This document shows positions 21,801 to 33,500 of a stretch of 64,000 bases of DNA, piece after piece. A program made the position numbers and the translations under genes. The notes under the pieces were generated by a model. It saw nothing but the letters and a program-made list of their open reading frames with translations, was not told the DNA's origin and ran no database searches. Location: positions 36,660,907-36,724,906 of the forward strand of contig OX457046.1 of assembly GCA_949752735.1 (NCBI GenBank). The letters are read 5' to 3'. Positions within the stretch are counted from its first letter, which is position 1. Every line of letters starts with the position of its first letter. Source of the DNA: Lumbricus terrestris (taxonomy: Eukaryota; Annelida; Clitellata; Crassiclitellata; Lumbricidae).

Positions 21801-23954
21801 ACGCATGTAATTGTTTCCAAGGAAAAGTTTCCTACACTAGTAGATATAAGTCTACAATACGTGACAGAAGGAACGAACGACTAGATTCTTCAATTGTTAT
21901 TTCTTTTTATATGCCCTATAATCCTATATGCTTATATGATCCTTCCAGTTGATTTTCTTCATTGTTCTTCACGTCTACATTTCGAAGACCTCCAGTCTTC
22001 TTATGATTATATTGCTTGCTCTCATGGTTCATGTCTCAAATCCAAACAACACCACGTGCACTCCATGTCAATGTTTTATCATCCGTTTCTCTGGATTCCT
22101 GTGTTCTCTTTTGTAATTCTTAAATTTAAATTTATGAGTTCGTTCTTCCTATTTCCAGGTCTAATACAATAATTATAGCATCATATTTCTTTCGCAAACT
22201 CCAATAATATCCTGGCAAACCGCTCTTTAGAGATTCATAATATTCTTGCACCAATTATAAGGTCTAGGAATTATCGGAGAAGAGTAGGCCCAGAGCCTTC
22301 TATTACTGAGAAGGCTCTGAGTAGGCCTACACAGTGAAAGAGAACGAGACAAAGGAAGTGGGCAGGATACAGGCTGAGGGCAGATTCACTGCGAAGAACG
22401 GCCATGAAGAAAAAATGAAAGGAAGCGAACAAGAGGAGGACCACGACAGCTTATGATGGATTGCATAATAACAAATGGATAGGCCTATGGAAAGTTTGAG
22501 GAAGAGGCAACGGACATTTCAGCCAGCCTCGGTGACAGACAACTAGAGAAGAAAATGATAAGATATACTAGGTTTACCGTTTAAGAAATTAAGAGTTATC
22601 CAATAACAAAGTCTTCTAACATTATTTATCTTATTATTTTAAAGAAGCCAGTCAAAATGATTGACCCGCATGGCCTACTTTAAGATGGCCCATCACTGTT
22701 GATTCTTCCCAAACAGGGCCGGATTAAGGCATGCTCAGCATGTTCGGCCGAACATGGGGCCCCACACTTTAGGAGCCCACACTTTAGGGGCCCACACGTG
22801 CGGGAAAAAATTTCCGATTTTTTAGATTTTTAGCAAATTTCACCCAAACGACTAAAAATGGTCCGCAACATTTTTGGCCGAAGATCCGCAAACATTTTCC
22901 AAACAGGGACCACATTTCTTAATCCGGCCCTGTTCCCAAAGATAAATTTACAATAACAATAAGTTCCGGCGATTTCAGCCAATTCATAAGCTGGAGCTAA
23001 TAAATCGGATGTGTGGGAGAACTTTGCCAAAATTTCATCGACGATAACTTTCATTATTATTGCAGTATTCTTGCTAAGAAATTTCATCATTTCAGAAAAT
23101 GCGGACCCCTAAAGCTGCAGGCCCGGGTGCTGCAGCACCCTTAGCACCTACCTTAATGCGGGCCTGGTGGTGGTGAGGAGGATGACGAGGACGATGAGGA
23201 TGATTATGACAATTTATATGGCGCAGTAACACATCCATGCCGTTGCATGGGTGCCTTACAAAGCAGCTAACATTAATAAAATACCTCTATGATGATGATG
23301 ATGATAACGATGAAAAAGATGAAGTAGATATACTATTTCAGCGTCCTCACTTTGCCCTTCAAACAGGCTTGATCTTCTTTCTTCCCCATGCTTGAACAGC
23401 TATGGCTTTACCTCAATTGGTTCCTTTCTTTGGCATACGCTGCCCCATCTACTCGACCTCAAATTCTAGCTGGTATTCCCTCCTTCTTAGTTTTTCAAAA
23501 CCTGTTTCTTCTCACATGGCCGTGCCACTAGGAGTGCCTCTGAATAGTTCACCTAACAGAGGCATTTTATGATTGTTTTAATATAGTGTAATAGAAAAAT
23601 ACAATCCGGTACTTGTGTGTCTAGCATGCGGTTTATATCATGACCTATCATGCAATCGACACATGTGGCTGACCTCAATGAACGGAATTTACTACTAGTG
23701 CTTGTAGAATGTGCCCGGGAGTGACCTATTCCTCCATAGGAAACAGGTGCAACTCAAGAGGATGGCCATAATAGTTTGAAGTAGATGCAAGAAACTTGTA
23801 TGCAATTTCTAGCTGTTTTATGTTTTTTTCCAAGCTGAAAACTGTAAGCATATTATGAAGATTTAGCGCAAGCTTCTTTCGAAGTCTTACAGATTCTTTT
23901 ATTGCACTTTTTCAGAGTCTCGACGAACACAAGAAAGAAGAGCCAAAGATTTAG
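18846..23954 (+). CDS. MPV17L2: MPV17L2-like mitochondrial inner-membrane protein, copy B (intact, 5 exons)
   Basis: Exons are 18846-19032, 19654-19815, 20825-20901, 21446-21574 and 23916-23954, with lengths identical to copy A (187, 162, 77, 129, 39) and identical phases, giving 197 aa. Residues differ from copy A at about 26 sites, concentrated in exons 1 and 2. Exon 4 (DWLIWPAAQAVNFFF, PQFRVLYV, WDSFLSYIKHK) differs at only two. All family motifs listed for copy A are present. Intron 4 is enlarged to 2.3 kb by a hAT-like element. The start of the 19.46-kb tandem duplication cuts exon 1 between bases 18949 and 18950, so everything downstream recurs at 38.4-43.4 kb, but this copy keeps its own first exon and upstream region. 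Expected role and location are as for copy A; functional divergence is unknown. Confidence 0.93.
19235..19330 (-). mobile_element. tRNA-like SINE head remnant
   Basis: On minus it shows TGATGGTGTAGCATG (A-box-like) and, about 33 bases on, GGTTCAAACCCC (B-box-like, GGTTCRANNCC). The rest does not match the other SINE body in this window, so it is a different or very decayed family. It is not a functional tRNA: no cloverleaf closes. It recurs at 38,695-38,790 in unit 2. Confidence 0.5.
20340..20398. repeat. Perfect 17-bp stem hairpin in intron 2 of MPV17L2-B
   Basis: CCAGCATGCAAAATCTA (20340-20356) is followed after 25 bases by its exact reverse complement (20382-20398). A third partial copy of the word (TAGATTTTG) precedes it. 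It may be a tiny MITE or a structured intronic RNA element. It is copied at 39,800-39,858. Confidence 0.8.
21626..23166. mobile_element. 1.54-kb hAT-like element in intron 4 of MPV17L2-B, perfect TSD
   Basis: The left end is CAGGCCCGCATTAAGG. The right end, reverse-complemented, is CAGGCCCGCATTAAGG as well. Octamers GTGGTGGT flank both sides exactly (21618-21625 and 23167-23174). Near both ends lies the word GCCCGGGTGCTG. I recognise no transposase inside; the region near 22,380-22,540 is purine-rich. A 219-bp element is nested at 22,714-22,932. It is absent from the corresponding intron of copy A. Confidence 0.9.
22714..22932. mobile_element. 219-bp MITE nested in the hAT-like element, perfect TSD
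   Basis: It starts CAGGGCCGGATTAAGGCA and ends TTCTTAATCCGGCCCTG. The octamer TTCCCAAA is duplicated exactly on both sides. Its terminal sequence resembles that of its host element (CAGG.CCG.ATTAAGG), so the two may share a transposase. Confidence 0.9.
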
Positions 23955-24329
23955 GCATAGGCAAATGTTTCTCCATTTTTGTAGTCATTCCTGCAATGAT
24001 ATCTTTTGTGATAAAGAATTCTCTTCGCCATCACGTTTCGACGAGTAAAGTGCCTTCAGATTGTCTAGCAAATGGATGCAACTTGATTTGTTAGGTCTGC
24101 ATGTAATAAGGTGTGAATTATGGCACTGCCAATGCCTTTATGTAGCTCAACATTTCTTTGTTAGCGACTTGTTTTAACATCATCTTATTCAGTATTTTTA
24201 AAGTCTTTTTGCCTTAACAAAAGGTTTTGTTATTACTTTTTCATTTTATTGGGTAGAACCAAGTTCCTGCGATCCTTGTCACCATTATGCACCAATGCGT
24301 TCTTTGTCATGGATGGACAATGATTGAAA
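23167..24329. other. Remainder of MPV17L2-B intron 4, exon 5 and 3' flank
   Basis: There are short GATGAT runs at about 23,175-23,215 and 23,290-23,310. Bases 23,620-23,760 are paralogous to intron 4 of copy A (about 16,520-16,600). The last coding exon is at 23,916. Nothing else was recognised. Confidence 0.5.
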
Positions 24330-24950
24330 TTATGTAATTTGTAATTCAATAACATTTTTCCCAGGGCTTTTTTTAACGTGCAGTTCTACACAAAATGTGC
24401 AGTTCTAAATGGATTCGTGCAGTTGTAGAAGCACTTCCGTCACGTTCCGTGCAGTTAAAACTAGTAAAAATAGGCCATTTTCCTCAGATTGGGAGTAATT
24501 TACCATGGAGGACGACTCGACAAGAAAGGAGAGAAGAGGATGTGCAGTTCTAAAAATTCCTTAAAAACAGCCCTGATTTTTTCCATGTATTTTGCAATTT
24601 CAAACTCAATTACATTGCCCCTATTTTAGTATCATTTGCAATTCAATTGCATTTCCTACATTTTGTTTATTTCAAATTCAATTACTTGCCTCATTGTAAT
24701 TTGTAATTCAGTTACATTTCTCATGGATTTCTTTATTTCAAATTAAATTGTATGTTGCAAAGTATTATTAATTAAATTACATTTTCTCATGTATTTTGTA
24801 ATTTCAAATTAAATTACTTGTCTTGATGTAATTTGTAATTCTTCTATGTATTTCGTAATTTCAAATTGGATTGTATGTCATGAAATATTATTAATTCAAT
24901 TACATTTTCTCATGTATTTTGTAATTTAACATTGAATTATATGCCCAAAA
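24330..24950. repeat. AT-rich ~60-bp minisatellite, interrupted by a MITE
   Basis: Words TAATTTGTAATTCAATTACA and ATGTATTTTGTAATTTCAAA recur in order roughly every 60-130 bp (24,590-24,945). One unit lies before the MITE at 24,362, so the MITE inserted into the array. The phase-like spacing of A/T tracts suggests bent or nuclear-matrix-type DNA, which is speculative. Confidence 0.75.
24362..24575. mobile_element. 214-bp MITE with repeated GTGCAGTTCTA motif
   Basis: The left end is CAGGGCTTTTTTTAA. The right end, reverse-complemented, is CAGGGCTGTTTTTAA. The flanks ATTTTTCC and ATTTTTTCC form a near-exact duplication with a one-base slip. The motif GTGCAGTT(C/G)TA recurs four times internally, mostly in one orientation. 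Confidence 0.75.
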
Positions 24951-24978
24951 TAATGTGATCTTTCTGTGACATGGTGGG

Positions 24979-25205
24979 CAGGGGCAGATACAGAAATTTT
25001 CGAAGGGGGGCCAAAATTTTTGGTCTTAGTCGTAGTGTTTTTAAAACCCTGTGCTACGGATGGACCTCGTGGGGGAGAGGGACCTACGAAACTACTCTCA
25101 TGAGGGGTCACGTCAAATTTACTAGCCAGAATAGCTGATCAAAAATAAAGAAATTTCTAAATGGGGAACCTTGGCCCGGATTTGCCTCCCTTGGATCTGC
25201 CCCTG
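24979..25205. mobile_element. MITE, family CAGGGGC(A/G)GAT.CAG, perfect TSD
   Basis: The left end is CAGGGGCAGATACAGAAATT. The right end, reverse-complemented, is CAGGGGCAGATCCAAGG. The octamer ATGGTGGG is duplicated exactly on both sides. Two relatives with CAGGGGCGGATCCAGG ends are at 61,044-61,374 and 62,102-62,556. Confidence 0.9.
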
Positions 25206-26221
25206 ATGGTGGGTCCATTGGGTATCACATTCAGTCCTGACAGTTATGGGTTCAGACCTGCTGGACAGACTCTGCAACCCAAGACAGTTTACACACGTGC
25301 CCTAGGTCCAAACTCATTGACCTTAGGCATAAAATGCAACATAAATCTCCTAAATTTCTTGGTGTCAAGCATAGGTCTCGTCATGGAGACCAGCGCTGCA
25401 CGAAATGAAGTCCACAATAGTTAGATTGATTTTGGTACGAGATCACAATCTCGGGCTGATCAAGCCCGATTAACGGCAATAAAGCAATAAATGAATTTCA
25501 GTTCTGGAGTCATACCTGTGTATTGTTGAAAGACGTACGTGATAAATGATGGATTTTAACATTATGTTGTCTTCGATGCCTTGCAGCCATACTATAGATA
25601 TAATGTAAAGGCGGCTTTCAGGAAAACAATTGATGTATTCATTTCATGATGTAGCGATTCATGTAGAGATGTATACTTTCGGTATTCTCTTTGTCACACG
25701 TATGATGAACTGTTTTGAAGCAAATAAATGCCTTCACACGGAGGATTCCGTTCTTATCCGGTTTAAAAATGACTGCATTTATTCAGTTTTGAATACTTTT
25801 ACTTTGTAGCCTTGGTATTTGGAGCAGTTATATGGAAAGCCAATTGAATTCACTATATGAACTTAAAGGTGCTCTCAGTCCAGTCCATGGCAAGAGAGTT
25901 TAAAAGTGTTGAAGAAAAGTGTATGTTAAATATTATCTTTGGCAAGATGAGATTGGATCCAGAGGCAGGCAAATCAAATGCCAGGTAGGTGGTGAACGAT
26001 ATCGTTTGGAAAAAAAACAATGTTGTGTTTGAATGAGAGCATTTTCTAATTTGAAGTCTTCGAAACAGTAATCAACGCTTGAAAAATCATTTTAATATGC
26101 TTTTCATTTTTCAGCAGTTACTGTAAAAAAACACAGTAAACACTGAAATTCTAAAGGCAACTTTTTATATTAAAATAAAAGTTTACACCAATATTCATCA
26201 CTAAGCATTATGGTATACATA
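25206..26221. other. Spacer with two AATAAA signals near 25,478-25,491
   Basis: No exon was recognised. A short inverted repeat (TCGGGCTGATCAAGCCCGA) precedes two AATAAA hexamers. This could be a distal polyadenylation region for MPV17L2-B or the 3' tail of an old LINE; I cannot decide which. Confidence 0.4.
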
Positions 26222-26667
26222 TGTGACCGTGCATGAGAAAACCTGGCCAAAGGTGAAAATATTGAAACCGAGTAAATCGAGCGGAAAGGTCTACACCCAG
26301 TTCTCAACGAAATGCACGCTACGACTCCTATTTAAATCTGTGCCATTCCTTCAATTTAATTTTCCAAGAAAAGCCGTTGACACCATTGGAAAGAGCAGAA
26401 AATTTTACGTTTAGAACATATTACTAAATTCTGATGAAAAATCTATTGACTTTTGTGTGGTTCATGTAATGGATGTAATTTTCAACTGGCGATTTCTCCC
26501 TAAAACGATTTCTCAAGATGCTAAAAAATCATAACAATTTCATTTCAAAAGATGCAAATATACGGTTTTCACCAAATTGATCAACTATATCTGTACTATT
26601 TAAAACAAACTTAAACTCATTTTATGGAATTTCCGACTTTGGGAGGGTTTTCTCATGCACGGTCACA
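26222..26667. mobile_element. 446-bp MITE, TGTGACCGTGCATGAGAAAACC ends, TA target
   Basis: The termini TGTGACCGTGCATGAGAAAA and its reverse complement are perfect over 22 bp, with TA on each side. The interior is AT-rich with no transposase. TA duplication suggests the Tc1/mariner superfamily; the palindromic flank (ATATGTGACC) leaves the exact boundary uncertain by a few bases. Confidence 0.82.
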
Positions 26668-27049
26668 TATATATGTGTGCACGCGCTCTCCAGCAAAAAG
26701 TCTTCAACAAATTACACATACCATACAGCTTATTTACAAATGATTACATCACTTAAAACCCTTGCGATCTATAAACCAGCCACACATTCACGTAGTTCCA
26801 AATGGTAGCATGAATGTTGAAACGAACCTCATGCTACAGCACATCTGGGGTACTTTTAGTTGTTTTAAATTTCACTCCATAATATTTAAAGGCAATTTAA
26901 AGAGCAGAAGTATTACTGGTTATAGTAGTAACAAACGAAATTGATGCACACACAAGTATAACTGTACATACCAGATAGCATCATAGCAGCCTGAAATATT
27001 TATATATTAGCGTATATACATATATGTTTACAGTATAATACATATACAC

Positions 27050-27312
27050 CAGTGGCGTAGCCAAGGGGGGTTTTGGGGGTTAAACCCCCATTGGCTTAGG
27101 ACAAAAAGTAGTTTTAAAGATTATTTATCCACTTAAATAGGAAAAAACAAAACAATTGCTTGTAGTAACAATTGTTTTTCTTACTTTATTCCTTTTGTTA
27201 CTTTATTCCCTTTTTATTTACTATAATATTGTTGGGTTGGTGTCAGGAAGGGCATCCGGCCATGCCATAAAACTCCCAAACCTCCCATCATAAATTCCTG
27301 GCTATGCCACTG
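27050..27312 (+). mobile_element. MITE, family CAGTGGCGTAGCCA
   Basis: It is the same family, length and orientation as 7569-7831: left end CAGTGGCGTAGCCA, G-run then C-run, shared interior word CAATTGCTTGTAGT, right end TGGCTATGCCACTG. The flanks ATATACAC and ATAATTAT do not form a clean duplication, so the TSD has decayed. Confidence 0.85.
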
Positions 27313-27359
27313 ATAATTATGCACAATGTCATTCATTCACTCATGAAGTTCTATAGTAG

Positions 27360-27504
27360 CAGTGTGAGAATTGTGGAAAAATAACTGAGGGGGTTGGCCT
27401 ATAATAAACTTGGAATTGGGGTGTGAAAAACAGAGTTTACTATGGGGCACTAAGAAAGACTGGGGGGTTGAAACCCCCCAACCCCCCCGGCAATTCTCAC
27501 CCTG
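27360..27504. mobile_element. 145-bp MITE, CAGTGTGAGAATTG ends, 7/8 TSD
   Basis: It starts CAGTGTGAGAATTG and ends CAATTCTCACCCTG. The flanking octamers are TATAGTAG and TATAGTAC. The interior contains GAGTTTACTATGGGG and a CCCCCCAACCCCCCC run. A divergent relative lies at 36,133-36,262. Confidence 0.82.
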
Positions 27505-29245
27505 TATAGTACCAGTACTCCATTCAAAAGGACTACTCAGTGGCGATCCTGATTCTAGCATGGCAAATAGTACAGCTTTCAGTTGAAAAGAAATGTTTCT
27601 GTAAGATTCCCAGGAAACAGGCACAGCTCCTGGATTAGCCCAGTGCAGACCACTGGGCCCACAATGGAAAAGGTTAAATACACACATTATAATGTATGCA
27701 TGTATTGTTATGTATAATTTATATATATATATATATGTACAATTGTACATGCAAAATTAAATATAATTTCTTTCATCATATTAACATAACTCATAGACAG
27801 AAAGCAGAATGGAAATAACTTCCTATAGCATATACCGAACAATTGCAAATAATTCTTATTATGATTTTTTTAACCAATGCTATTTGCAAAAATTGAAAAT
27901 AATGTTTAATATAACCATTTGAAGTAATTTGCTAGTATGTATAATCCTTGCTGGCTGGTGTAGTAGCTAAACAACTACTTCATTTTGTGTTTATGTTGCA
28001 TTTTCAAAAAGAGAAAATGTATATAAAGCAAACTCATCAATTAAAGATGCATGAAAATCTGGATAATTTCAAATGAGTATTTGTTAGCATTTTTAGTTTT
28101 ATTGCTATTTATTCACCTTGCCATTGTGATCTGGAGTGGCTTGTGGAAATGTAATTTGAGCAGAAACTTAATTATAACTCACAAATGTTCTTGGATTTTA
28201 AGTCACAGTAAAACATCTCACAGCCTATCGCATGAAATCGTTAAATGTGACTTTATTGCAGTAACTTTAAATGTTGAACACATTCCTAAAGGTAATCGGA
28301 ATAAGTATAACAATATAAACTTTGAAACGAAATTTCTAATCAGACTACTAGTACAAAAGAAAACAGGTGAGCTATATATAGGCATAAAAAGACATTAATA
28401 TACTATTAGTTACATCAAAATGCAGACTGTCTTTGAATGATTGTAGGCATAATATTATCAACAAATTACCACTGACCAAGGTCACTGAGTCTATGCGATA
28501 AATGCACTTAAATCTTGAGAAGATGGTTGATAAGACACTTGAGAAAACCATCAAATTATTCCATCAATGCCTGATAATATACATTTGTCGGTAAAAGCAG
28601 TGTTCCATCGAAGCCACTTGTAACTTGTTTGGGCAAGATTAATCCACTAAACTAGGGAACAACGAACTGTAGGCTATAGATCACTGCAAGGTGTATAAAG
28701 AGTCCTTGAGATCACTGATAGAACTCGGAAAGTAAACATATGGAATGAAATAGCTAACACGGGAGAAATTTGGTCCACGAGAAAAACGTATAAGACCAAA
28801 ATGGTCGTAAATAGATTAAAAAGCAAATTTTCTAGTTTCCAGGTCCAGGTAGATTTTAACATCTGCAGATCCCAAGTATCGTTGCGTTCACTTGGCCCCG
28901 CCAAGAGGTCCTTGGCCCCGCCCTCTGCAAACATCTTATTCCAACCACCTATCTATATAAACGTAAAATATACTGCATCGTACGCCATCTATACACGAGG
29001 AAGTACGAAATTAATTATGATTTCAGATCTCAAAATTGTTACAAGTAAAACCAACGGAGCTATTAAAGTAAGCCCGAGCTTAAATCGCACGTAAAACTGA
29101 TAAAAGGTGTCACAAGCTGTTGCCAGAAAACGATAAAATTTAATCTAAAGTACGTTTCACTTAAAACATTTATCCTTTCTAGCCTAATTTACAGCCCCGT
29201 GACAATTGAACAGAAATCATTTTTCTGCAGATCTTCCAAGCGACC
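27505..29245. other. Spacer between convergent genes; one unrecognised 115-aa frame
   Basis: Bases 28051-28398 are open on plus for 115 aa with a hydrophobic N-terminal stretch, then basic and polar sequence. It has no recognised domain, and AT-rich composition makes chance likely. No transposon termini were found. This is where the transcripts of MPV17L2-B (plus) and the FRRS1-like gene (minus) would converge. Confidence 0.4.
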
Positions 29246-29404
29246 TCAACTGGACTTTGTGGTGTAGAATCCGCCTCCAATGAGAATGATCATGGCCAGC
29301 CACAGTCCCATCGTAACCGTTGTGTAGAGAGTTAGCACACAGTAGCGGAAGACAAGCGACTGAAATGGACATGTAAAATCGTTTTGAAATCATCAAAGAA
29401 AACG

Positions 29405-29550
29405 GAATGAGTTGTGAATGAGTTAATGATCATGATGATGATGACGACGACGATGATGATGATGGTGATGACGATGATGGTGATGATGATGATGACGACA
29501 ACGATGACAATGATTATCATAATAACAGTCCCTGCAGGGTGAGTAATAAA
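29405..29550. repeat. (GAT)n array ending in CCTGCAGG module
   Basis: A GATGAT/GACGAC array is followed by ATAACAGTCCCTGCAGGGTG and AGTAATAA. The same module, inverted, borders the (TCA)n array at 35,630-35,840. Both lie in introns of the FRRS1-like 3' copy. Confidence 0.8.
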
Positions 29551-30509
29551 CCTGAAGTCGATTTAGTTATTGCAATAAGTTGCTTTCTTCATGAGAGATT
29601 AAACAAGCCAATTTGAATTTTATTTTGAACAGGAAGCCAATGCAGCTGATGGAGTAGGACTGGGGAACTTGTTCATGGTGGGACATTCAGTAGCCTACCA
29701 CCCGAACTATAGTAGTTTGGATGCATTTCAGTCTGTTGAGATCAATGTATGAGAGACTCATGCATACGTAGGCTACATAAATATATACGTATATATACAC
29801 CGTGATTCAAAAAAAAGTAAGCCAAAATGTTTTTCAAATATCTCCGATGCTTGATAACATATCACGCTAAAATTTTCCAAATATTTTGAAAATTGGACTA
29901 AGAATATGATTCCAAGATTTCATGAGATAAAGTTGAACGGATAAAAAGATATGTATCTTTCAACTTCATATGCTGAAATTTCAGTTTACAAGCAATTTTC
30001 TGTTAGATTCAATAAAATATAAGTCAAGCTGTTTTTCTTATATCTCTAATGCCTGATGACTAATCATGCTAAAATTTTCCAGATATGTAGAGAATTGAAT
30101 AACAGCATGATTCCCAAAGTTTGGTTTGATTATTTAATTAAATAAGATGCTCAAAATGTCCTCCTCATGCTTGCACGCAAGCCTGGAGGCGCTGGCGCCA
30201 TTGGGCAACAGCATCGTCGATTATCCGCTTGTCCAGGTCATCCACACTTCCATCAATCGCTACTTCAGATCGTTTATACCATGGGTTGTTGTCTACTCGG
30301 TCTTGCATCAAGCTCCACACTTTATGGTCGACAGGTTTCAAATCTGGGCTGTTCGGAACTTCGGAGGCCATAATGTGGGAGAAATAAAGTCTGCAGTGGC
30401 GTCTCTCTTGTCAGCATTTCAATGGTTTCCTTGGCTATGTGGGCTGAGGCACTGTCCTGTTGAAAAAAACCCAGCCTTCTGGGGCTAGATTTCTGATTAC
30501 AGATAGAGG

Positions 30510-33500
30510 GTGCGCGGACGATTGATCACCGGACGGTTGATCACCGGACGGTTGATCACCGGTCTAGTGGTCACTACAATTTATTCAGGGACGTCATTTG
30601 GGGGGGGCAGGGGGGGCATTTGCCCCCCCCTGAATTTGACGGATTGTTCGTAGGCCTACACATGTCATATTTTTCAACGCCACACGTTGTTCAAAATACA
30701 AAAAGGCATGTCTCTTCACGGTTTCTGTAATTTTGTGTGTGAGGGCAGATTCGAGCTGCACACAGTGCACAGTTCATAGGCCACAGACTGATGTGGCTGA
30801 TGTGTACAATTATTGTCTGCACAGGGAATGGCTGATATTCGCCAGACTACAGTTTGTTCCCGCTAAGGAGAAGACCTTGCCCCAAGTCAGTAAGGTCACC
30901 ATTATGTGTGGGTCCTGTGAGCCAGATAGCGCAAACCGACCCCCAGTTAGGCTTACATGAAGCAGCCAGGCCTGATTCTCCCTTTGAGCCTACAGGCATC
31001 CCGCCCGGTCTGACTGGAGCGCATGCTGGAGCGTTATCGCCTCGTCAGCCTCCTGACACCGGCGACCTCTAGGGCGAGTAACCCACAAAGGACGAATGAG
31101 TGGGAAGTTCAGAAAGGAGGCAGCAGAAAGATGTATCACAAGGGGCTGACTGCAGCAGTTGAGGAGGGGATGAGGTTAATGTATGTAGGGGTTACAAATG
31201 GCGGTCAGCAGATCTGATGATTGGGCTTTCTTGAGAAAAGCGGACCAAAGTGATAGTCCAGCCCGAAACCCGTCGTCAATCGGTATTTGTCTCGTCGATC
31301 TGTCATAAGGACACTCACAGGGATCTATGGTAGGCCTATTATGTGACATCCAATTGAAATGAAATTTACACAAACTGACTGTTTTTTAGTGCAACGGTTA
31401 GGCAGGTTTACTTCTTATGAAGTCCTGGATATAGCAAATTTCTTTAAGTCATATCTTTCCAGGGTGAGATAATCACTCATGATTATCTGCTTGCTCTCCC
31501 AACTCCTCAAGTGCTTTATGTTGATGTATGCTTCTGGAGATCGCTGTACAGATCACCAGCCCACCTATGTATTGTAGAGGCTCATGGCAGACTACTGGAT
31601 TTACATTACCCACACCAATGGTAAAATCCAAGCTCCTCCACTGAAGGTTATCTGTGATCCATTCAGCCGTAATCCAATATAGCTCTTTTTCAAAAAAATC
31701 CAATTATCTTATATCGGTGCTTTGGCTTAAGTTAAACAACCGACGTTCTACCATAGACCACCACTTGAATGATTCCATAAATAATAATAGTCATTAGCCC
31801 AAAATAATTATTGCATGACTAGTGCATGCAACATGCAATATTGCTTTGTGAATTGTTATTAGTGACAAATCTGACTAATCTGGACCACCCCTGGGGAAGA
31901 GAAGTGCCCCTTGCCTGCAAAAACATTGCTTGAATTTCCACAGTGCAATGGCACCATTTTAGGCTGTGATCTGAACAAAACTGCTCTACCATTTGAGTGC
32001 TGCTAAGAGTGGTCTAAGACCTCAATAAATATAGGTCTACTTAAAATATTAAAACTTTCTTGTTGAGTTTCCACAATGTAATCATAGCATGTAAGATGTT
32101 ATCTTGACAAAATCACTCAATTATTTCAATGCTGATAAAAAGAGTGGTTTAATATTTCTATATTAAAATGTAATCTAATAATTGCAGTAATAATCTCTTT
32201 GTGTATCAAGTTAGGCAACACTGTTCTGTTGCTACTGGACTATTGCAATAAACAACAGCAGACTGGAGTACAATTGTGTAAGCTTACTTTGTTGTACTGC
32301 AATAAGCTTACCCTTGTTGTTCAAGATGGTCCTCAATTGCTCAACCAGGAGACAATTGGCAGAAATGGTTAAACATGGTATACCAAGTGAGCAAGAATTA
32401 CCACACTCCCCAAATTAGGAAGTATATGCAATGATGATGCTGTTTTACTAAATGTTTCGAGGAATAAAACATTTTGAAATTTAACAGTTTGAAATTTGAA
32501 AGATTACACTGGATAGTGGAGATAAGACATTTAATGGTAAAAAATTGTATTTTACACAAATATTAACAGTAAATTATTCTCTATTTCATGATAGTGTTAT
32601 ATATTATTATAGTAAATAACATCATTATAATTATATAATAATAAATAATATCATGGTAGATTATAAGGGTCCAACCCGGTCTTTGTAATGCAATTCTATG
32701 TAATACAATAATGTAAATTGGAACAATAGCCATTATCATTTTGTCAACTTTTTCTGTGGGTGAAGGTTATCTCTGTCATTTTAATTGTACAAAAATAGTA
32801 TTGTACAAATATTAACAGTAAATCCTACTCTTTTAATATGATATACTATCATATATCATAATAAATAATACCATTATTATAGTCATATAATGGTAAATAA
32901 TATCACGGTATATAATAACAAGTGCAAAGCACTTAGTCTATTTAAAGTAGTAGTCATTTAAAATATACCCCATCACTGAACAAAATAGGCCTATAGTAAG
33001 AAATAATAAGAGCAAGAATAAAACCTCATTTAACCAGTTTTGCACATGTTGGCTAAATACAGAACTTAAGAAGCTTGTGGAGTTTTGACCGGCGAAATTT
33101 TTTGCCCCCCCCTGAAAAAAACTGAAATGACGTCCCTGAATTTATTAACTGCGTATGAAAGAAAAATGTCGTAATTACCGCTAGTAAAGATAAACATTTG
33201 TATGAAACGATATGACAGACTCAATGTATTTAATTTGTAATGAAATTATAAGAAGTGAAATGTGAAAATATGCTGAAACGGCAAGCGTTTTAAAACTGGT
33301 AACTAATCAGATAAACAGATGCGGGCTTATTCTGATGTGCTATTTGCTGTGTGTAGGCCCTATATTTAAGAATTAACAGAAGCCGACGATGTTTATCTTT
33401 ACTAGCGGTAATTTCGACATTTTTCTTTCATCCGCAGTTAATAAATTGTAGTGACCACTAGATCGGTGATCAATCGTCCGGTGATCAATCGTCCGGTGAT

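Noticed and set aside
27337..27750. 137-aa minus frame
   Set aside because: It crosses a MITE with defined ends and has no domain.
28051..28398. 115-aa plus frame with a hydrophobic start
   Set aside because: AT-rich sequence, no known family and no splice context. Chance frame is most likely.
30147..30488. 113-aa plus frame
   Set aside because: It is antisense to the mariner transposase remnant, whose motifs are clear on the minus strand.
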